Of a stretch of DNA of 64,000 nt, positions 34,948 through 44,804 are shown piece after piece; the first letter of the stretch is position 1; each line of letters begins with the position of its first letter. Origin of the DNA: Lachnospira sp. UBA3212 (GTDB lineage Bacteria; Bacillota; Clostridia; Lachnospirales; Lachnospiraceae); the NCBI GenBank assembly GCA_002363615.1, contig DEWK01000014.1, forward strand, positions 62,001 through 126,000. The letters run 5' to 3'. The translations under genes and the position numbers were made by a program. Under the pieces are notes generated by a model that worked only from the letters and a program-made list of their open reading frames with translations, was not told where the DNA came from and ran no database searches.

Positions 34948-36309
34948 TTATACATCATTTTCAGAATTTTGTTTATTAATATATTCTTTTGCCAGTCGAA
35001 ATAATATCTCCCTGGTATTTAAACCCGGTTCTAACAAAACCTGATCTAAAAGTTCAGCAAGTACATCTCCAATTAATTTTCCCTGAGCCAATCCCTCATT
35101 TTTCAAATCCGAACCACTGATGGCCAGTTCCTTTAAGCTTAGACATTCCTTTCGTTCCAAGATATTTTTATATTCTTCCTTTACATATTCTAATTCTTTG
35201 TAATTAATTTCCCTAGCGAAAATACTCTTTCCACTACAATCCGCCTCCCGAAGTTTTAAATAATCTTCAAACAAATCCGGTCCGATTTTGTGAATGGCCA
35301 TTCTCACTGCCGCTGGATTTTCCTTGATTCGAAAATCATGCACAGCCACCAGGCTTGAAACGGCCCGAAGGGTCTTGTTATCAAAGCGAAGATCCTTCAT
35401 TACCTGAATACACTGCCTGCTTCCGATTAACTGATGACCCGAAAAATGATCTACCCCATTCTCGTCTGTGGTTTTGCAATCAGGTTTTGCCATATCATGA
35501 AAGAGAGCTGCAAAACGCAGCACCTTTGTATTTTCAATATTCTTTAGCACGGCAAGGGTATGTTCTCCTACCGTCATGGTGTGAAAGGGACAATTTTGCT
35601 GACACTTCATCATCTTGTCAAACCAAGGCATAATCACCTTGCTGACTCCCGTGGTGTAATAGTAACGTAACTTTGCCGGCTCTGGGGAGCAAATGGTCTT
35701 TTCCAGTTCTACCCGAATTCGTTCTGCGCTTACAAACTTTAGATTTTTCTTTAATTTTTTTATTGCCTCATAGGTATCTTTTTGGATTTCAAATCCCAGT
35801 TGAGCGCTAAAACGAATGGCTCGAAGGATTCGAAGGGCATCTTCAGTAAAACGCTCCAGAGGGTCTCCTACGCAGCGAATCACCTCACGTTTTAAGTCCT
35901 CTTCTCCTTCAAACACATCTACTAAGCCCACCCGGTTGTTATAAGCCATGGCATTAATGGTAAAGTCTCTTCGCTTTAAATCCTCTACCAGATTTTCCGT
36001 AAAGGTCACCTTGTCCGGATGTCTCCCATCCGTATAATCCCCATCGATCCGATAGGTCGTTACCTCATAGGATTCATGGTCCATTCGTACCGTTACCGTT
36101 CCATGTTGGATTCCCGTATCAATGGTTCGCTCAAATAGGTCCTTAATCTCCTCCGGTTTTGCGGAGGTGGTAATATCCCAGTCCTTAGGCCGGATCCCCA
36201 ACAGGGAATCTCTAACACATCCTCCTACTGCATAGGCTTCATAGCCCTTTTCCTCAAATATCTGAATTATTTTTTCTACTGCCTTTGGTAAGGTTATCCT
36301 TGTCTCCAT
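34948..36309 (-). CDS. cca: CCA tRNA nucleotidyltransferase with HD domain
   Basis: 453 aa. Adds or repairs the 3'-CCA of tRNA. YAVGGCVRDSLLGIRPKDWD carries the catalytic DxD; RRDFTINAMAYN and EDALRILRAIRFSAQLG are class II markers. A downstream HD domain is present (FAALFHDMAKPDCKTTDENG), as in some bacterial enzymes with phosphohydrolase activity. GGAGACC precedes the ATG. Confidence 0.95.
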   Translation of the reverse strand: METRITLPKAVEKIIQIFEEKGYEAYAVGGCVRDSLLGIRPKDWDITTSAKPEEIKDLFERTIDTGIQHGTVTVRMDHESYEVTTYRIDGDYTDGRHPDKVTFTENLVEDLKRRDFTINAMAYNNRVGLVDVFEGEEDLKREVIRCVGDPLERFTEDALRILRAIRFSAQLGFEIQKDTYEAIKKLKKNLKFVSAERIRVELEKTICSPEPAKLRYYYTTGVSKVIMPWFDKMMKCQQNCPFHTMTVGEHTLAVLKNIENTKVLRFAALFHDMAKPDCKTTDENGVDHFSGHQLIGSRQCIQVMKDLRFDNKTLRAVSSLVAVHDFRIKENPAAVRMAIHKIGPDLFEDYLKLREADCSGKSIFAREINYKELEYVKEEYKNILERKECLSLKELAISGSDLKNEGLAQGKLIGDVLAELLDQVLLEPGLNTREILFRLAKEYINKQNSENDV

Positions 36310-36365
36310 AAGGTCTCCTTTTCGATTTGTGTAAAAAGTCGTTTTTAATCATACCATGAATAGAA

Positions 36366-36408
36366 AAATAAAAAAAGAGCCCAGTATCAAACAATACCAG
36401 ACACTTCT
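36366..36408 (-). terminator. Probable terminator after aspS
   Basis: TCTGGTAT pairs with ATACTGG around a short loop and is followed on the minus strand by a seven-T run (plus-strand run of A at 36369-36375). Confidence 0.6.
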
Positions 36409-36434
36409 TTTAAATGATCATCTTATTATCTTAA

Positions 36435-38183
36435 TTAAGCACGTACCTTAATATGTACTTCACGAAGTTGCTGCTCGGTAACTTGGTTTGGAGCACCACA
36501 CATTAAGTCCTGTCCGTTACCATTCATTGGGAATGGAATTACCTCACGGATGCTATCTTCGTTGCGAAGGAGCATAATCATACGATCTACACCAGGAGCC
36601 ATTCCTGCATGAGGAGGAGCACCAAACTGGAAGGCATGATAAAGAGCACCAAACTTAGCTTCTAATTCTTCCTCACTATAACCGGCGATTTCAAAGGCCT
36701 TCTTCATAATCTCAAGGTCGTGGTTACGTACAGCACCAGAAGAAAGTTCTACACCGTTACATACAATATCATACTGATATGCAAGAACCTCTTCCGGATT
36801 CTTGTTGTTTAAGGCATCTAAACCACCCTGTGGCATTGAGAATGGGTTATGGGTAAATGCCATCTTCTTTTCTTCCTTGTCATATTCATACATTGGGAAG
36901 TCGTTAACATAGCAGAAACGATACGCATTCTTCTCAATGAGATCTAATCTCTTACCAAGCTCGTTACGAAGCTGTCCGGCATAGAGGCTTGCATTCTCTT
37001 CGTTATCTGCGATAAAGAAGATGGTGTCTCCTACTGCAAGACCTGCTAACTCTCTCATCTCTTCCTTCATATCATCTGGAATGAACTTGTCGATTGGTCC
37101 CTTATAACTTAAGTCCTCAAGTACCTCAAGGTAACCAAGTCCGCCCATTCCGATTGACTGTGCATACTTTAATAACTTCTCGTGAAAGCCCTTTGACATA
37201 TCTGCATGAACCTTAATAGCACGTACGGTCTTGCCGTGGAATGGCTTAAAGGTACATCTCTGGAAGAAATCTGTTACATCTACGATTCGAAGTGGATTTC
37301 TAAGATCTGGCTTATCACTACCAAACTCTAACATAGCCTGCTTATAAGAAATAATTGGGTATGGTGCCTGAGTTACCTGTGCGCCTTCTGGAGCAAACTT
37401 CTCAAAGGTAGCGGTTAACACTTCCTCGCCTACTGCAAATACGTCCTCCTGAGTTGCAAAGCTCATCTCAAAGTCTAACTGGTAGAACTCACCTGGAGAA
37501 CGGTCTGCTCTTGCATCCTCATCTCTGAAACATGGAGCAATCTGGAAATACTTATCAAATCCAGAGACCATTAAAAGCTGCTTATACTGCTGTGGTGCCT
37601 GTGGAAGGGCATAGAACTGACCCTTGTATCTTCTGGAAGGAACGATATAATCTCTTGCTCCTTCTGGCGAAGAAGCACAAAGGATTGGGGTCTGAATCTC
37701 TAAAAATCCCATTTCCACCATTTTCTGACGAAGGAAGGAAATAACATTACTACGGAAGATCATATTATCCTTTACCTTAGCATTTCTAAGGTCTAAATAA
37801 CGATACTTTAAACGAACGTCCTCACGGATTTCCTTAGAGGTCATGATCTCAAAAGGAAGCTGCTTATATACCTTACCAAGAATATCGATCTTTTTTGCAT
37901 CCAATTCGATGGTTCCGGTAGGAATCTTTGGATTGTAGGTTTCCTCATCACGGTGATCCATCACACCTTCAATAGAAAGACACTCTTCCTTGGTAATCCC
38001 CTCTAGTAAGCTCGTATCACGTAATACTACCTGTAACACTCCATACTGATCACGAAGATCAAGAAAGGATACTCCACCATGGTCACGGATGTTCTCTACC
38101 CATCCTGCAACACGTACGGTTTTACCTACATCTGCTTCTGTAAGTTTGTCCACTGTTGTGTTTCGATAAATGTTTGCACTCAT
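36435..38183 (-). CDS. aspS: Aspartyl-tRNA synthetase, bacterial type
   Basis: 582 aa class IIb synthetase. OB-fold anticodon domain (VAGWVENIRDHGGVSFLDLR), motif 2 CFRDEDARADRSPGEFYQLD, a bacterial GAD insertion, and motif 3 GMAPGVDRMIMLL. The RDHGG loop has His where discriminating enzymes often have Leu; this is one reported marker of non-discriminating enzymes that also charge tRNA-Asn. The upstream T-box appears to carry an Asn codon, which would fit that. Start has GGAGG. Confidence 0.95.
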   Translation of the reverse strand: MSANIYRNTTVDKLTEADVGKTVRVAGWVENIRDHGGVSFLDLRDQYGVLQVVLRDTSLLEGITKEECLSIEGVMDHRDEETYNPKIPTGTIELDAKKIDILGKVYKQLPFEIMTSKEIREDVRLKYRYLDLRNAKVKDNMIFRSNVISFLRQKMVEMGFLEIQTPILCASSPEGARDYIVPSRRYKGQFYALPQAPQQYKQLLMVSGFDKYFQIAPCFRDEDARADRSPGEFYQLDFEMSFATQEDVFAVGEEVLTATFEKFAPEGAQVTQAPYPIISYKQAMLEFGSDKPDLRNPLRIVDVTDFFQRCTFKPFHGKTVRAIKVHADMSKGFHEKLLKYAQSIGMGGLGYLEVLEDLSYKGPIDKFIPDDMKEEMRELAGLAVGDTIFFIADNEENASLYAGQLRNELGKRLDLIEKNAYRFCYVNDFPMYEYDKEEKKMAFTHNPFSMPQGGLDALNNKNPEEVLAYQYDIVCNGVELSSGAVRNHDLEIMKKAFEIAGYSEEELEAKFGALYHAFQFGAPPHAGMAPGVDRMIMLLRNEDSIREVIPFPMNGNGQDLMCGAPNQVTEQQLREVHIKVRA

Positions 38184-38219
38184 CTTTTAAACCTCCATAA
38201 ATTTCCTTGGTGACTGCCA

Positions 38220-38530
38220 GAACAAAAAAATCCGCCCCGGATATGTCTTCATATCCAGGACGAATTGTTATAATCCGCGGTACCACCTGTATTACTTAAA
38301 TCCACTGATTTAAAGTCTCTTTTATCGCTTGTCGCGCGAGAACGGATCACCTACTAGGGCTTGGCCTGTTCAGGTCACGGCTCCAAAGTGTTATTCACGA
38401 AAATTCTTACTACGAAGCTTCCACCTGCCTTCGCTCTCTGTCAGCGATCTTTCCGCTACTTGTCTTTATCAACGCCTTATGATTCAATTTGGTCTTTTGG
38501 ACCATTGCTTAAAAATTCTACCTTATTCCC
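38220..38530 (-). promoter_or_regulatory. T-box riboswitch of aspS, specifier probably AAC (Asn)
   Basis: The minus strand carries ACAGAGAGC and GGTGGAAGC stem I marks. AGGTGGTACCGCGG (38275-38288), the T-box core, follows, then a terminator hairpin (GGATATG/CATATCC near 38238-38258) with a seven-T tract. Aligned to the ileS leader (GAAA-ATC-ACTCCGGAG), the specifier position reads GAAT-AAC-ACTTTGGAG, giving AAC at 38390-38392. A GAC lies at 38374-38376 but in the wrong context. The leader occupies almost the whole gap between proS and aspS. Confidence 0.82.
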
Positions 38531-38553
38531 AGTTTAATGTCAACTGAAACTTT

Positions 38554-39987
38554 TTAATAAGCCTTGCCCCAATAGACCATTTTCTTAGCTGGCTTGCCAC
38601 AGCATACACAAACATCTGAAAGTTTCTCCTGTTCAAATGGCATACATCTTGAAGTTGCTGTGGTATCAGCCTTAATCTTATCTTCACATTCCTGATCACC
38701 ACACCACATAGCCTTAACAAAACCCGGCTTGTTTGCCACAGTCTCCTTAAACTCTTCGTAGTTGGTTGCCACATAGGTGTGCTCTTCTCTGTGAGCTCTT
38801 GCCTTTTCTAACATATCCTTCTGGATTGCTTTTAAAGTCTTATCTGTCTCTTCTACAACCCGATCTAAAGAAAACACGATCTTTTCATGGGTATCACGAC
38901 GTACAATCACTGCCTGATTATTTTCAATATCCTTAGGTCCGATTTCAATTCTCATAGGAATTCCCTTCATTTCCTGTTCGCTAAACTTCCAACCCGGACT
39001 CTTATCGGAATCATCCACCTTTACACGGAAGTTTGAAAGCTGATCTCTAAGAGCAGCCGCCTTTTCAAGGACACCCTCCTTGTGCTGAGCGATTGGCACG
39101 ATCATTACCTGGGTAGGTGCGATCCTTGGAGGAAGACAAAGTCCTGAATTATCTCCATGTACCATAATGATTGCTCCGATTAATCGAGTTGTCATTCCCC
39201 AAGAGGTCTGATGCGCATACTTTAAGGTATTATCCTTATCAGTAAACTGGATTCCAAAGGCCTTAGCAAATCCGTCACCAAAGTTATGACTGGTTCCCGA
39301 CTGTAATGCCTTACCATCGTGCATTAAAGCTTCGATGGTATAGGTTGCCTCTGCTCCTGCAAATTTTTCCTTTTCTGTCTTCTGTCCCTTAATTACCGGG
39401 ATTGCAAGCACTTCTTCACAGAACCGGGCATAAAGATTTAACATCTGCTCGGTACGCTCTTTTGCTTCCTCTGCGGTCGCATGACAGGTATGTCCTTCCT
39501 GCCATAAGAATTCCTTGGTACGAAGGAAAGGTCTTGTGGTCTTTTCCCAACGTACAACGGAACACCACTGATTATAAAGTTTTGGAAGGTCACGATATGA
39601 CTGTACAATGTTTTTATAAAAATCGCAGAAAAGAGTTTCTGAGGTTGGACGTACACAAAGCTTATCGGTAAGTTCTGTGTCTCCACCATGAGTAACCCAA
39701 GCCACCTCAGGAGCAAACCCTTCTACATGATCCTTCTCTTTATTTAGAAGACTCTCTGGAATAAACATTGGCATGTAAACATTTTCTACACCTGTTTCTT
39801 TGAATCTCTTATCAAGTTCTGCCTTTAGGTTTTCCCAAATAGCATATCCATATGGTCTAAAAATAATACAACCCTGGATAGATGAGTAATCACAAAGTTC
39901 TGCCTTTTTTACCACATCGGTATACCACTGTGCGAAATCATCTTCCATAGAAGTAATTTCTTCTACTAATTTCTTTTCTTTTGCCAT
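38554..39987 (-). CDS. proS: Prolyl-tRNA synthetase, archaeal/eukaryal-type
   Basis: 477 aa. The short form without the bacterial editing insertion. Marks: IIFRPYGYAIWENLKAELDK, LCVRPTSETLFCDFYK, motif 2 (WEKTTRPFLRTKEFLWQEGH), and a C-terminal zinc-type region (MWCGDQECEDKIK and CVCCGKPAKK) ending in WGKAY. AAAGGAG precedes the ATG, and it is 28 bp downstream of the DHHW gene. Confidence 0.95.
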   Translation of the reverse strand: MAKEKKLVEEITSMEDDFAQWYTDVVKKAELCDYSSIQGCIIFRPYGYAIWENLKAELDKRFKETGVENVYMPMFIPESLLNKEKDHVEGFAPEVAWVTHGGDTELTDKLCVRPTSETLFCDFYKNIVQSYRDLPKLYNQWCSVVRWEKTTRPFLRTKEFLWQEGHTCHATAEEAKERTEQMLNLYARFCEEVLAIPVIKGQKTEKEKFAGAEATYTIEALMHDGKALQSGTSHNFGDGFAKAFGIQFTDKDNTLKYAHQTSWGMTTRLIGAIIMVHGDNSGLCLPPRIAPTQVMIVPIAQHKEGVLEKAAALRDQLSNFRVKVDDSDKSPGWKFSEQEMKGIPMRIEIGPKDIENNQAVIVRRDTHEKIVFSLDRVVEETDKTLKAIQKDMLEKARAHREEHTYVATNYEEFKETVANKPGFVKAMWCGDQECEDKIKADTTATSRCMPFEQEKLSDVCVCCGKPAKKMVYWGKAY

Positions 39988-40015
39988 TTTCTTGCTCCTT
40001 TATCACTATTTAAAT

Positions 40016-41188
40016 TTAAAACGTGTACATAAATACCGTATCGTCCTGTAATAACTTGGCGGTATTACGAATCACCAAAAGATCGGTATAATTTTCCTGA
40101 GGCATCAACCTTGATAATTCTGTATGGAAATACCGATAATCTAGGATGGTGACCTGCTCATAGTTTTCTGCCAAAAATGGAATCATCTCATGGGAATAGG
40201 AATCTTTTAAGATCAGAAGTTTTTTCCCATTCTGATTCGAGGTTTTAATATCCACGATAGCATGGTTTCCATCCAGAAAATAAGTATATTTGTCTTTTTC
40301 CTTTAAACGATTTTCCATATACAGGCTATGAAAAACGGTAAGATCTTCCGGCTTGGTGTTTGCAAAAAGCCGGTCATAAATCACTTCATAAGTAACCGAA
40401 TCCTTAGACTTATAGGCCGTTATCTGGTCTGGCGACGGGGCATAACAGATCCTTGAATGGTTGGTTCCATAAAAATCCTTGGCCACTACTTCCTTGCTAT
40501 ACTGGGAAAGTTCCTTCACCGGAAGTCCTAAACTCTTATTATATGCCTGATACCCATAATAGGCACCCAGACTAGTCCAGTGATGATCGGTTTTATAATA
40601 TATTTCTTCTTCCTTGTGGTCCTTTAAAACTTCACTAGCATCTATTAAGACCTTGGAAGAAATTTTTTCTTTTAATTTTTCTATGAAAGCAGTTTCATTA
40701 TAATTACTAGCATAGGCTGGTAGTTTATCTGCTAGGATGGTTGCTGCTGAGGGGACAATCTCAATTCTTACATGATCTTCTCCCATTAAAGCGGTGTATT
40801 TCTCTGCAAATTCTGCCAGATACTCTATGTTTTCTTCCTCTGTTTCTTTCCGGAAGGAATCTCTTTCATAGTGACGAATCAAATAACCATCCTTAGCAAG
40901 ATAGACTTCATTGATTTCACTTTTTCCCATGGCCACTTCTATGCGAGTCTTGAGATTTATGAATTCTTCTCTCATCTCAAACTGATCCGAAAGATAGGTC
41001 TCATATTTCTTCCCAAATTCTCCAGCCACCAAGGATTTCACCGAAAATTTGGGTTTCTTAGACAGATATCTGTTTTCTGCCTCAGACTTTTCTGTCTGCG
41101 GCTTTACCACTGACCACAGGGACATTCCTAACACCAGTCCCAAAAACAAGAGGACAGGAACTGCTTCCTGTATCTTTTTCTTTTTCAT
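40016..41188 (-). CDS. DHHW-family protein, partner of MBOAT acyltransferase
   Basis: 390 aa. N-terminal membrane anchor (VPVLLFLGLVLGMSLWSVV) with an extracytoplasmic SGNH/AlgX-like domain. The signature Asp-His-His-Trp is in YYKTDHHWTSLGAYYGY; LLILKDSYSHEMIPFLAENY holds the nucleophile-type Ser-His region. DltD/AlgX/AlgJ-type proteins act with MBOATs in O-acylating surface polysaccharides. It starts 12 bp after the upstream MBOAT gene. Confidence 0.85.
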   Translation of the reverse strand: MKKKKIQEAVPVLLFLGLVLGMSLWSVVKPQTEKSEAENRYLSKKPKFSVKSLVAGEFGKKYETYLSDQFEMREEFINLKTRIEVAMGKSEINEVYLAKDGYLIRHYERDSFRKETEEENIEYLAEFAEKYTALMGEDHVRIEIVPSAATILADKLPAYASNYNETAFIEKLKEKISSKVLIDASEVLKDHKEEEIYYKTDHHWTSLGAYYGYQAYNKSLGLPVKELSQYSKEVVAKDFYGTNHSRICYAPSPDQITAYKSKDSVTYEVIYDRLFANTKPEDLTVFHSLYMENRLKEKDKYTYFLDGNHAIVDIKTSNQNGKKLLILKDSYSHEMIPFLAENYEQVTILDYRYFHTELSRLMPQENYTDLLVIRNTAKLLQDDTVFMYTF

Positions 41189-41200
41189 ATAACAATCTCC

Positions 41201-42652
41201 CTAAAAACGGAAATACAAAAATGGGTTGTAGGACGCATTCACCAAGAATGCCAGAGAAGCTAAAAATACCAATAGAATAAAGAGGCATTCTCCCACCATC
41301 CTTAAGCATCCTTCCTTTGCTATTACCTTTTTTCCAAGTTTTGCCGGAAGATTTGTAGATGCTATTATGACAATGACAAACATTACGGCATATTGACTTA
41401 AAAGGTAAAGACTATTTTGATTGATGAATCCTGCTCTTCCTTGTCCAAACAGGGCCTTCACAAATTCATGTCCATGGCGTACATCTGGATATGCAAAGAT
41501 TGCCCATCCGCCAATTACAAAAATAAGAGCATACAGATGTCTAAAGAAGGCCGGAATTTTTTTCAGAACCTTTAAGAAGAAGGTCTTTTCAAAAATCAAT
41601 AAGACTCCAAAGTAGACACCCCACAGGATGAAGTTCCAATCTGCTCCATGCCACATTCCCGTTAAAAACCATACCACACAAATATTTAGGATTTGTCTTG
41701 CCTTTCCCTTTCGGTTTCCTCCCAATGGAATATAGACATATTCCTTAAACCAGGTACCCAAAGAGATGTGCCATCTTCTCCAAAATTCCGTAATGGATTC
41801 TGCAAGATATGGATAATTAAAGTTTTCCAGGAAATGAAATCCTAACATTTCTCCCAATCCGATGGCCATATCAGAGTAACCTGAAAAATCAAAGTAGATT
41901 TGGAAGGTAAATGCAAAGACTCCAAGCCATGCCGTAAAGCTGGTTAAATTATCTCCTCCATAGGCTGATACGGTGGTCCAAAGCATTCCAATATTGTTCG
42001 CAAGAAGAACCTTCTTTCCTAATCCCACCATAAAACGTCGAATTCCATAGTTGATTTTTTCTACAGAATGCACTCGATGGTTTAACTGATCTGCAATGGT
42101 CTGGTATCTTACAATCGGTCCTGCAATCAGTTGCGGGAATAAGACCACATAGGACCCGAAGGAAATAATATTTTTCTGAACCGGTGCCTCTTTCCGATAC
42201 ACATCTATGGTATAGGACATGGTCTGGAAGGTATAAAAAGATATACCAATTGGCAATGGCAAATCCTTGTACTGAATCTGACATCCAAAGAAATGATTGA
42301 CATTATCTAAGAAAAATCCACGATACTTAAAGAAGCATAAAAGTCCTAGATTGATACACATGGATATTGCCACAAAGATTCTTGCTGTTTTCTTCTTATC
42401 CCGGTCTACATATTTTCCAGTGAAGTAACCACAGGTATAGTCTACTACTGTTGAAAACAGCATAAGAACTACATATTTAGGCTCTCCCCAAGCATAGAAG
42501 ACTAAGCTTGCAAAAAATAGAAAACTATTATTGATTTTTGTTATCTGTCTATCTTTTAGTTTTAATATCCTTCCCAGTCCCAGAAGTAAAAAGTATACAA
42601 GGAATACCACCGGCAGGAATCGGAACAAAAACAAAAGGCTACTAAAAACCAT
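41201..42652 (-). CDS. MBOAT-family O-acyltransferase (AlgI/DltB-like)
   Basis: 483 aa with about ten to twelve membrane helices. Marks: YFDFSGYSDMAIGLGEMLGF, ESITEFWRRWHISLGTWFKE and the catalytic His in WFLTGMWHGADWNFILWG. Such proteins pass acyl groups from the cytoplasm to a surface acceptor. It lies first in the run with the DHHW protein and proS; the acceptor polymer is not indicated. Confidence 0.9.
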   Translation of the reverse strand: MVFSSLLFLFRFLPVVFLVYFLLLGLGRILKLKDRQITKINNSFLFFASLVFYAWGEPKYVVLMLFSTVVDYTCGYFTGKYVDRDKKKTARIFVAISMCINLGLLCFFKYRGFFLDNVNHFFGCQIQYKDLPLPIGISFYTFQTMSYTIDVYRKEAPVQKNIISFGSYVVLFPQLIAGPIVRYQTIADQLNHRVHSVEKINYGIRRFMVGLGKKVLLANNIGMLWTTVSAYGGDNLTSFTAWLGVFAFTFQIYFDFSGYSDMAIGLGEMLGFHFLENFNYPYLAESITEFWRRWHISLGTWFKEYVYIPLGGNRKGKARQILNICVVWFLTGMWHGADWNFILWGVYFGVLLIFEKTFFLKVLKKIPAFFRHLYALIFVIGGWAIFAYPDVRHGHEFVKALFGQGRAGFINQNSLYLLSQYAVMFVIVIIASTNLPAKLGKKVIAKEGCLRMVGECLFILLVFLASLAFLVNASYNPFLYFRF

Positions 42653-42720
42653 GATTCTCCTCCATCCGCATAATCTGAATAATTATACTCGATTTTATAG
42701 TCATTTACAAGTTAGATTTC

Positions 42721-42749
42721 TTGTAGCTTATTTGATTTTTTGCTATAAT
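42721..42749 (+). promoter_or_regulatory. Promoter of the RluA-family gene
   Basis: TTGTAG (42721-42726) and TATAAT (42744-42749) with a 17-bp spacer, on the plus strand, upstream of the pseudouridine synthase gene. Confidence 0.6.
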
Positions 42750-42813
42750 ACCCTTTGTACTTTGGACTTTCCTCCAATTGTTACGATTATTAATTTTTCA
42801 TATTGAGGGTATT

Positions 42814-43464
42814 ATGGATTTAAAATATTTCTATGAGGACCAGGATTTAATTGTGGTTGAAAAACCTGCTGGTATTTCCTCTCAAGCCCAGGCTTCTTAT
42901 CGTGAAGACATGGTTAGTCTGTTAACCAAGCATCTTCTTGCTTCTTCTAACACTTCTAAACCTTACCTTGCAGTAGTCCACCGTTTGGACCAACCGGTAA
43001 GAGGCATTATGGTTTTTGCTAAAAACAAGAAGACGGCCGCTTCCTTATCTAGCCAGGTTCAGCACAATTCTTCTCCTTCCATGGAAAAGATTTATCGGGC
43101 CACCGTAGCTGGAAGTCTTCCTCTTTCTTCCTGGCAATCCCTATCGGATTACATTTTCTTTGATAAAAAAAACAAGATTAGTAAGGTTGTAGAGAAAGAC
43201 CATAAGGATGCAAAACTTGCTCTCCTCTCCTACCGCTGCCTGGCCAATCGAGACAGCGCATGGGGGCCTGTTTCTGATCTTGAAATCCAACTAAAAACCG
43301 GCCGCCACCATCAGATTCGACTTCAGCTGTCCCACTTAGGTCATCCTATTATTGGAGATACCCGCTACGGAACCATCCGGGCTCCTCTGCAGTTAGTGGC
43401 ATACAAGCTAAGTTTCATCCATCCAAGAACCGGCAAACTTATGACCTTTCAGTTAGAGGATTAA
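42814..43464 (+). CDS. RluA-family pseudouridine synthase
   Basis: 216 aa from MDLKYFYEDQ, whose ATG follows GAGGG; an upstream in-frame ATG is weaker. The catalytic Asp is in VVHRLDQPVRGIMVFAK; VVEKPAGISSQ and KTGRHHQIRLQLSHLGHPI are further family blocks. No S4 domain is present, so it is a compact form. The target RNA position is unknown. Confidence 0.9.
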   Translation: MDLKYFYEDQDLIVVEKPAGISSQAQASYREDMVSLLTKHLLASSNTSKPYLAVVHRLDQPVRGIMVFAKNKKTAASLSSQVQHNSSPSMEKIYRATVAGSLPLSSWQSLSDYIFFDKKNKISKVVEKDHKDAKLALLSYRCLANRDSAWGPVSDLEIQLKTGRHHQIRLQLSHLGHPIIGDTRYGTIRAPLQLVAYKLSFIHPRTGKLMTFQLED

Positions 43465-43502
43465 TTGTTTCGTGATTCCACTTGCCAAGCTAGCTTTTCA
43501 CC

Positions 43503-43535
43503 AAAAAAAAGAAGATTCCTTCGAGGAATCTCCTT
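43503..43535. terminator. Convergent terminator between RluA-family gene and metK
   Basis: GATTCCT/AGGAATC hairpin with a run of eight A on the plus-strand side, giving T on the minus strand for metK. Confidence 0.7.
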
Positions 43536-43548
43536 TCCTTGATTTATC

Positions 43549-44736
43549 TTATAAATACTTCTTTAAGTCTTCTACCTTATCTAACTTCTCCCATGGAAGA
43601 TCGATATCGGTACGTCCGAAGTGACCATAGGCAGCAGTCTGCTTATAGATTGGTCTACGAAGATTTAACATCTGGATGATTCCAGCCGGACGAAGATCGA
43701 AGTTTTCTCTGATTACTTCAACAATTTTATCATCCGAAACCACACCAGTACCGAAGGTATCTACCATGATCGAAGTAGGACGGGCAACACCAATGGCATA
43801 AGAAAGCTGAATTTCAAGTCTCTTAGCAAATCCTGCTGCTACAAGGTTCTTAGCAACATATCTTGCTGCGTAAGCAGCAGAACGATCAACCTTCGTACAA
43901 TCCTTACCAGAGAAAGCTCCACCACCATGTCTTGCAAAACCACCGTAGGTATCTACGATAATCTTTCTACCGGTTAAACCAGAGTCGCCGTTCGGTCCTC
44001 CAATCACAAAACGACCCGTTGGATTAATAAAGAACTTGGTCTCATCATCCACTAAGTCCTTAGGTAAAACCGCATCAAAGACATACTTCTTAATATCCTG
44101 ATGAATCTGCTCCTGGCTTACTTCTTCATCATGCTGAGTAGAAAGAACAACCGCATTTAGATGGATTGGCTTGTAATTTTCGTCGTATTCAACGGTTACC
44201 TGAGTTTTTCCATCTGGACGAAGGTATGGGAGAGTTCCATTTTTACGAACCTCTGTTAATCTTCTTGAAAGTTTGTGAGCAAGTGCAATGGCGTATGGCA
44301 TGTACTCCTCTGTTTCATCAGAAGCATAACCAAACATCATCCCCTGATCACCAGCACCAATTGCCTCAATTTCAGCATCAGACATTTCATTGTTCCTTGC
44401 CTCTAAAGCCTGATCAACACCCATAGCGATATCTGCAGACTGCTTATCTAAAGCAATAAACACACCACAAGTATTTCCGTCAAAACCCTTTTTCGAGTCA
44501 TCATAACCAATGTTTACAATAGTATCACGAACAATCTTAGTATAATCTACGTTTGCCTTAGTAGTAATCTCACCCATTACCACAACAAATCCTGTATTGG
44601 TACAGGTTTCACAGGCTACACGGCTCTGTGGGTCCTGTTCCATTAAAGCATCCAAAATAGCATCCGAAATCTGATCACAGATTTTATCAGGATGTCCCTC
44701 TGTTACTGATTCTGAAGTAAATAATAATTTCTCCAC
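43549..44736 (-). CDS. metK: S-adenosylmethionine synthetase
   Basis: 395 aa. Makes SAM from Met and ATP. The start is taken as GTG at 44736 (VEKLLFTSESVTEGHPDKIC), with AAAGGAG six bases upstream. An ATG nine codons earlier has no ribosome binding site and would be longer than normal. Marks: GAGDQGMMFGYA, the P-loop-like GGGAFSGKDCTKVDRSAAYA and RPDGKTQVTVEY. Controlled by the SAM-I riboswitch upstream. Confidence 0.96.
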   Translation of the reverse strand: MEKLLFTSESVTEGHPDKICDQISDAILDALMEQDPQSRVACETCTNTGFVVVMGEITTKANVDYTKIVRDTIVNIGYDDSKKGFDGNTCGVFIALDKQSADIAMGVDQALEARNNEMSDAEIEAIGAGDQGMMFGYASDETEEYMPYAIALAHKLSRRLTEVRKNGTLPYLRPDGKTQVTVEYDENYKPIHLNAVVLSTQHDEEVSQEQIHQDIKKYVFDAVLPKDLVDDETKFFINPTGRFVIGGPNGDSGLTGRKIIVDTYGGFARHGGGAFSGKDCTKVDRSAAYAARYVAKNLVAAGFAKRLEIQLSYAIGVARPTSIMVDTFGTGVVSDDKIVEVIRENFDLRPAGIIQMLNLRRPIYKQTAAYGHFGRTDIDLPWEKLDKVEDLKKYL

Positions 44737-44804
44737 CTTTTTCTCCTTTTCTGCCCTTGGCATCTTCTATAAAAATTTGGTCATATGTATGGCCGGTTTC
44801 TCCA

